Program-made: the position numbers and the translations under genes
Part shown: positions 61,338 to 64,000 of the stretch, piece by piece
How the letters are laid out: every line of letters starts with the position of its first letter
How positions within the stretch are numbered: position 1 is the first letter of the stretch
Assembly (NCBI RefSeq): GCF_007990935.1
Contig: NZ_BJXJ01000012.1
Location: 1-64,000 of the forward strand
Direction of reading: 5' to 3'
DNA length: 64,000 nt
Source of the DNA: Vibrio sagamiensis NBRC 104589
Lineage (GTDB): Bacteria; Pseudomonadota; Gammaproteobacteria; Enterobacterales; Vibrionaceae
The notes under the pieces: generated by a model
Databases searched by the model: none
What the model was told of the DNA's origin: nothing
The model's input: the letters and a program-made list of their open reading frames with translations, nothing else

Positions 61338-62647
61338 TGACGCCAATGCAACAGTGGAAAATACGTATTCTCTCCGGTGTTCATTCTGGTGTTGAAGTTA
61401 ATTTACCTAGTGGAAGTTTTGTATTAGGTAGCGATGATTTTATCGCAGATGTCGTTTTGACTGATTCAGAGATTAAAGCAAGTCACTTAACCATAGAGAC
61501 ATCTGAAGAGGGGCCAATACTTCTGAATGCAGAGGAAGTTGTTGTCAACGGTGATAATGTCACTCTGTCCGATGGTGGTGTGGCTTTAACACGTAAATCT
61601 TTGGTTAATGTTGGTGGCCTACGTTTATCTATTGGCTATGCTGAGGACGATTTATTTACTGAACTTTCTTCTGGAACACAGCACAACGGAGAAACAGCAG
61701 TTAATGATAAACAATCTACTGGTTGGAAAAGAATAATTTCAGTTGGTCTTTTATGTAGTTTATTACCGACTGCTATTTTTGCTGGCATTTGGTGGGGGCA
61801 AAACCAATCTAACGAACAAGAGATTATTGCAGAAGCTGAGCCGATTGTTTTAGTACGTGACATTCTTAAAGAGCTTCAATTGAATGATATTCGTGTGGAG
61901 TGGAATGCCATTGAACAGCAAGCCGTATTAGATGGATACATAGAAGGTCGAGCTCAGCAATTGAATCTACTTGATAAGATTGATGCTCTTGGTATCAATT
62001 ATAAAAGTGACTTACGAACCATGGAAGAAATTCGACGTGGTGTGAAATTTATTTTACGTAACCTTGGTTACCACCAGATAAAAGTTGAAAATGGTGAAGA
62101 AAGGGGCACTGTTTTGTTAACTGGTTATATCGATGATGCTAGTCACTGGAGTCAAGTTGAACAGATTCTAGAGCGAGATGTTCCCGGTCTAATTGCTTGG
62201 AAAGTCGACTTAAAAAGAGCTGGGGCTTATATGGACACTCTAAAGTCCTTACTAGCTGAAGCGGATCTATTAACAAAAGTACAGTTAGTTACTAATGATG
62301 ACAGAATCGAAATTCGTGGTGATCTAGATGATCTTGAAACGACTCAGTTTTACAGTGTAACGAGAAAGTTTCGTGAGCAGTACGGAGAAAAACCCTATTT
62401 GGTTTTAAAATCAATTCCAAAAGTGAGTACGGGGAAAAATATTGATTTCCCTTTCAAAAGCGTCAACTTTGGTAAGGTTCCTTATGTGATCCTTACGGAC
62501 AATGTTCGCTATGTTGTAGGCTCCAAAACACCGCAAGGATACCGAATCTCCAACATAACATCAGGTGGCATTGAATTAGTCAAAGCCGGACAAATAATTA
62601 GCGTCGACTTAGGTCATGAGGGCAATGTTCAAAATGACAAACCTTGA
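61337..62647 (+). CDS. sctD: T3SS inner-membrane ring protein SctD (YscD/VscD)
   Basis: A 436-residue protein: cytoplasmic FHA-like domain (about 1-105, GSFVLGSDDFIADVVLTDS), one transmembrane helix at about 133-153 and periplasmic BON-type ring domains after that (LQLNDIRVEWNAIEQQAVLDG). The ATG at 61337 overlaps the sctC stop by 1 bp after AGAGGAA and is preferred to the ATG at 61313. It overlaps vscE by 14 bp. Confidence 0.93.
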   Translation: MTPMQQWKIRILSGVHSGVEVNLPSGSFVLGSDDFIADVVLTDSEIKASHLTIETSEEGPILLNAEEVVVNGDNVTLSDGGVALTRKSLVNVGGLRLSIGYAEDDLFTELSSGTQHNGETAVNDKQSTGWKRIISVGLLCSLLPTAIFAGIWWGQNQSNEQEIIAEAEPIVLVRDILKELQLNDIRVEWNAIEQQAVLDGYIEGRAQQLNLLDKIDALGINYKSDLRTMEEIRRGVKFILRNLGYHQIKVENGEERGTVLLTGYIDDASHWSQVEQILERDVPGLIAWKVDLKRAGAYMDTLKSLLAEADLLTKVQLVTNDDRIEIRGDLDDLETTQFYSVTRKFREQYGEKPYLVLKSIPKVSTGKNIDFPFKSVNFGKVPYVILTDNVRYVVGSKTPQGYRISNITSGGIELVKAGQIISVDLGHEGNVQNDKP

Positions 62648-62828
62648 AGAAATACTTGACAATGACATAGATGGAAAAGCAAAACATGATGTCGTCGAAC
62701 GATTGAATCAAGCTCAACTTGTAGTAAAACGAAAACTTGATATTGGATGTTCCCCTAAAGAATATCAGCTTCTAATGAGCCAATATGAAGCTTATCAAGC
62801 GGCAAAATCGGTCATTGAGCAATATTAG
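62634..62828 (+). CDS. vscE: YscE-type needle co-chaperone
   Basis: A 64-residue helical protein starting MTNLEEIL, very like YscE of Yersinia (about 66 residues). YscE and YscG together hold the needle subunit in the cytoplasm before export. Upstream ATGs at 62616 and 62625 are in frame, but the chosen one fits the family start. It overlaps the end of sctD. Confidence 0.85.
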   Translation: MTNLEEILDNDIDGKAKHDVVERLNQAQLVVKRKLDIGCSPKEYQLLMSQYEAYQAAKSVIEQY

Positions 62829-62883
62829 TCACGAACTATTAAGCTCGCAATTAAATAAATCAAATTAATACAAAGGAAAAACT

Positions 62884-63141
62884 ATGGCTTCTTATTACGA
62901 TAAAAATAATGGTATAAACCTTGATTCAGTAAAAGATAAATTGGCTGAACAGGCCAAAGAAGCAAATGAGCAGGTAAAAGCCGCCATTGATAACTTAAAA
63001 GATGGGAGTGGCGCTGATGACCCTTCAAAGCTTGCTGAGCTGCAGCATGCTATAAATAAATGGTCAGTAATTTATAATATAGCATCAACAACGACACGTT
63101 CTATCAAAGATGTTATGCAGTCTATTCTGCAAAAGGTGTAA
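62884..63141 (+). CDS. sctF: T3SS needle subunit SctF (YscF/VscF)
   Basis: An 85-residue two-helix needle protein. The conserved turn and second helix are visible: DNLKDGSGADDPSKLAELQ and AINKWSVIYNIAS, ending IKDVMQSILQKV. It polymerises into the extracellular needle. AAGGA ribosome site 6 bp upstream. Its chaperones are the flanking vscE and vscG products. Confidence 0.95.
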   Translation: MASYYDKNNGINLDSVKDKLAEQAKEANEQVKAAIDNLKDGSGADDPSKLAELQHAINKWSVIYNIASTTTRSIKDVMQSILQKV

Positions 63142-63144
63142 TCG

Positions 63145-63501
63145 ATGGAAAAAGAAATGCGTTTGTTGCTTGCGGAAGTGGCACTGGTGGCAACTGGTAT
63201 GCATAAACATAAAGAAGCCAATCTGATTGCCGATAGTTTAGAGATGAATGAAGCTTCTAAAGAAGTTATCGCTATGATTCGCTCAATGAGTTTGATGAAT
63301 AGAGGTTTATACCAAGATGCACATCGACTACTCGAGCCTTTATGTATTGAGTTTCCAGATTTAATAAGTCTAGCGGCATTAGCCGCAGGTAAGGCAGGCT
63401 TACTGAATCAAGCTGAAAGCCTATTACAAACAGCGCTGCAGAGTAACCAAAGCTCTCAGGAGTTTGCTCAATCTTACCTAAGAGATATTAGGTGTGCTTG
63501 A
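63145..63501 (+). CDS. vscG: YscG-type TPR needle chaperone
   Basis: A 118-residue helical protein with TPR-like repeats (GMHKHKEANLIADSLEMN, NRGLYQDAHRLLEPLC, AGKAGLLNQAESLLQTAL). It matches YscG, which with YscE cradles the C-terminal helix of the needle subunit. It starts 3 bp after sctF and overlaps the next gene by 1 bp (TGATG). Confidence 0.9.
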   Translation: MEKEMRLLLAEVALVATGMHKHKEANLIADSLEMNEASKEVIAMIRSMSLMNRGLYQDAHRLLEPLCIEFPDLISLAALAAGKAGLLNQAESLLQTALQSNQSSQEFAQSYLRDIRCA

Positions 63502-64000
63502 TGAAAGTTGAGGGCCAAGGAAACATCGTAAACCCAATGCAGAAGAATCGTCAATTGTCTTATGAACAGCAGGATGTTGATAGAATGAATAGTTTAATGG
63601 TTCGCAATAAAAACATTGCGGTCTCTCATTCTACAATTTCAGCAGGCCATGAGAGCGTATCAACACGATCGAAATATATAAAAGTAAAAGAATGGTACGA
63701 GGAAATCAAACAAAGTGGAAATTTTGATTTGAGTTCGCTGAAGCATTCTTTGAATACCATATTCCGTAATAACAATGATGTTAAAGATGCTCTTTGGTAT
63801 AGCTATAACCAAGAAATGGCACTAAAAGGAACTTCAGAAGCTTCCCCTGCTTTATTTGATGTGCTCGAAGAAGAGCTGCTCGGGACTTTTACCGCATCTA
63901 TCATTGCTGATGTACCGAATACTCGTGAAGAACTCAAAGCTCGCTTGACTGACTTTTATAATTTGGGTGCTCATAAAGAAAAGGCTCTTTTCCATACTTG
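63501..64000 (+). CDS. vscH: YscH/YopR-like early secreted protein (partial)
   Basis: An open frame of at least 166 residues that is cut by the window end. It begins MKVEGQGNIVNP at the vscG stop. The core (KVKEWYEEIKQSG, LKHSLNTIFRNNNDVKDALW, LEEELLGTFTASIIADVP, REELKARLTDFYNLG) resembles YopR/YscH, a secreted protein that helps needle assembly in Yersinia. Gene order (F-G-H) agrees. Its length already approaches that of YopR (165), so little is likely missing. Confidence 0.82.
   Translation, partial: MKVEGQGNIVNPMQKNRQLSYEQQDVDRMNSLMVRNKNIAVSHSTISAGHESVSTRSKYIKVKEWYEEIKQSGNFDLSSLKHSLNTIFRNNNDVKDALWYSYNQEMALKGTSEASPALFDVLEEELLGTFTASIIADVPNTREELKARLTDFYNLGAHKEKALFHT

Noticed and set aside
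1-64000. CRISPR arrays, insertion sequences, integrases, prophage genes
   Set aside because: None found by reading: no regularly spaced repeats, no transposase or integrase motifs and no phage structural genes among the frames.

Overview
The window is a stretch of chromosome from a marine gamma-proteobacterium, almost certainly a Vibrio. The AT-rich composition, the syp-type matrix-polysaccharide locus, the NspS/MbaA-like polyamine sensor pair, the NorM efflux pump and the ExsA-controlled Ysc-family type III secretion system (T3SS) together point to that genus. No integrase, insertion sequence or CRISPR array was seen.

Layout. 1-5.6 kb: housekeeping genes: a YnfM-like transporter with a divergent LysR regulator, a small glutaredoxin, a YgjP-type metalloprotease, the rRNA methylase gene rlmF, and VOC and NTF2-like proteins. 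5.6-15.3 kb: AT-rich accessory DNA with long gene-poor spacers, a cupin, a His-rich metal-binding protein with an internal duplication, small secreted or membrane orphans, a large secreted LruC/GEVED protein with a coupled lipoprotein, an ASCH protein and an MHS-family transporter. 15.3-19.3 kb: a complete tyrosine/homogentisate degradation operon (hppD-hmgA-fahA-maiA). 19.4-21.7 kb: a delta-class carbonic anhydrase, a DUF2726/zinc-ribbon protein and two tandem tRNA-Val(GAC) genes. 21.8-26.2 kb: a glycosyltransferase with a 9-G tract, a PhyH-like oxygenase, a YbdG-type MscS channel and an HdeD-like protein.

26.4-31.5 kb: two signalling pairs face each other. One is a periplasmic sulfite-oxidase-fold protein with no cysteine in its mature part plus a membrane protein with a degenerate GGDEF domain (SGSGF). 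The other is an NspS-like periplasmic polyamine-binding protein plus an MbaA-like GGDEF-EAL protein whose EAL half keeps its catalytic residues. 32.2-50.8 kb: a complete polysaccharide locus on the minus strand, colinear with syp of Vibrio fischeri (A, B, C, D, G, H, I, J, K, L, N, O, P, Q, R). It has no sypE, sypF or sypM; a stand-alone HPt protein sits where sypE/sypF would be. GG-N10-GC sigma-54 promoters lie about 40 bp upstream of sypA, sypI and sypP, with a degraded one before sypN. The sigma-54 activator SypG is encoded inside the locus, so the wiring can be read from the sequence: phosphorelay to HPt to SypG to three sigma-54 promoters.

51-54.7 kb: a secreted ATP-dependent DNA ligase, a DUF3080 lipoprotein and norM. 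55-64 kb: the start of a T3SS1-type cluster: exsE-exsC on the minus strand, then exsB, exsA, exsD and the vscB-C-D-E-F-G-H structural and chaperone genes, the last cut by the window end. All functions are inferred from recognisable motifs and gene order read by eye; no database search was run.
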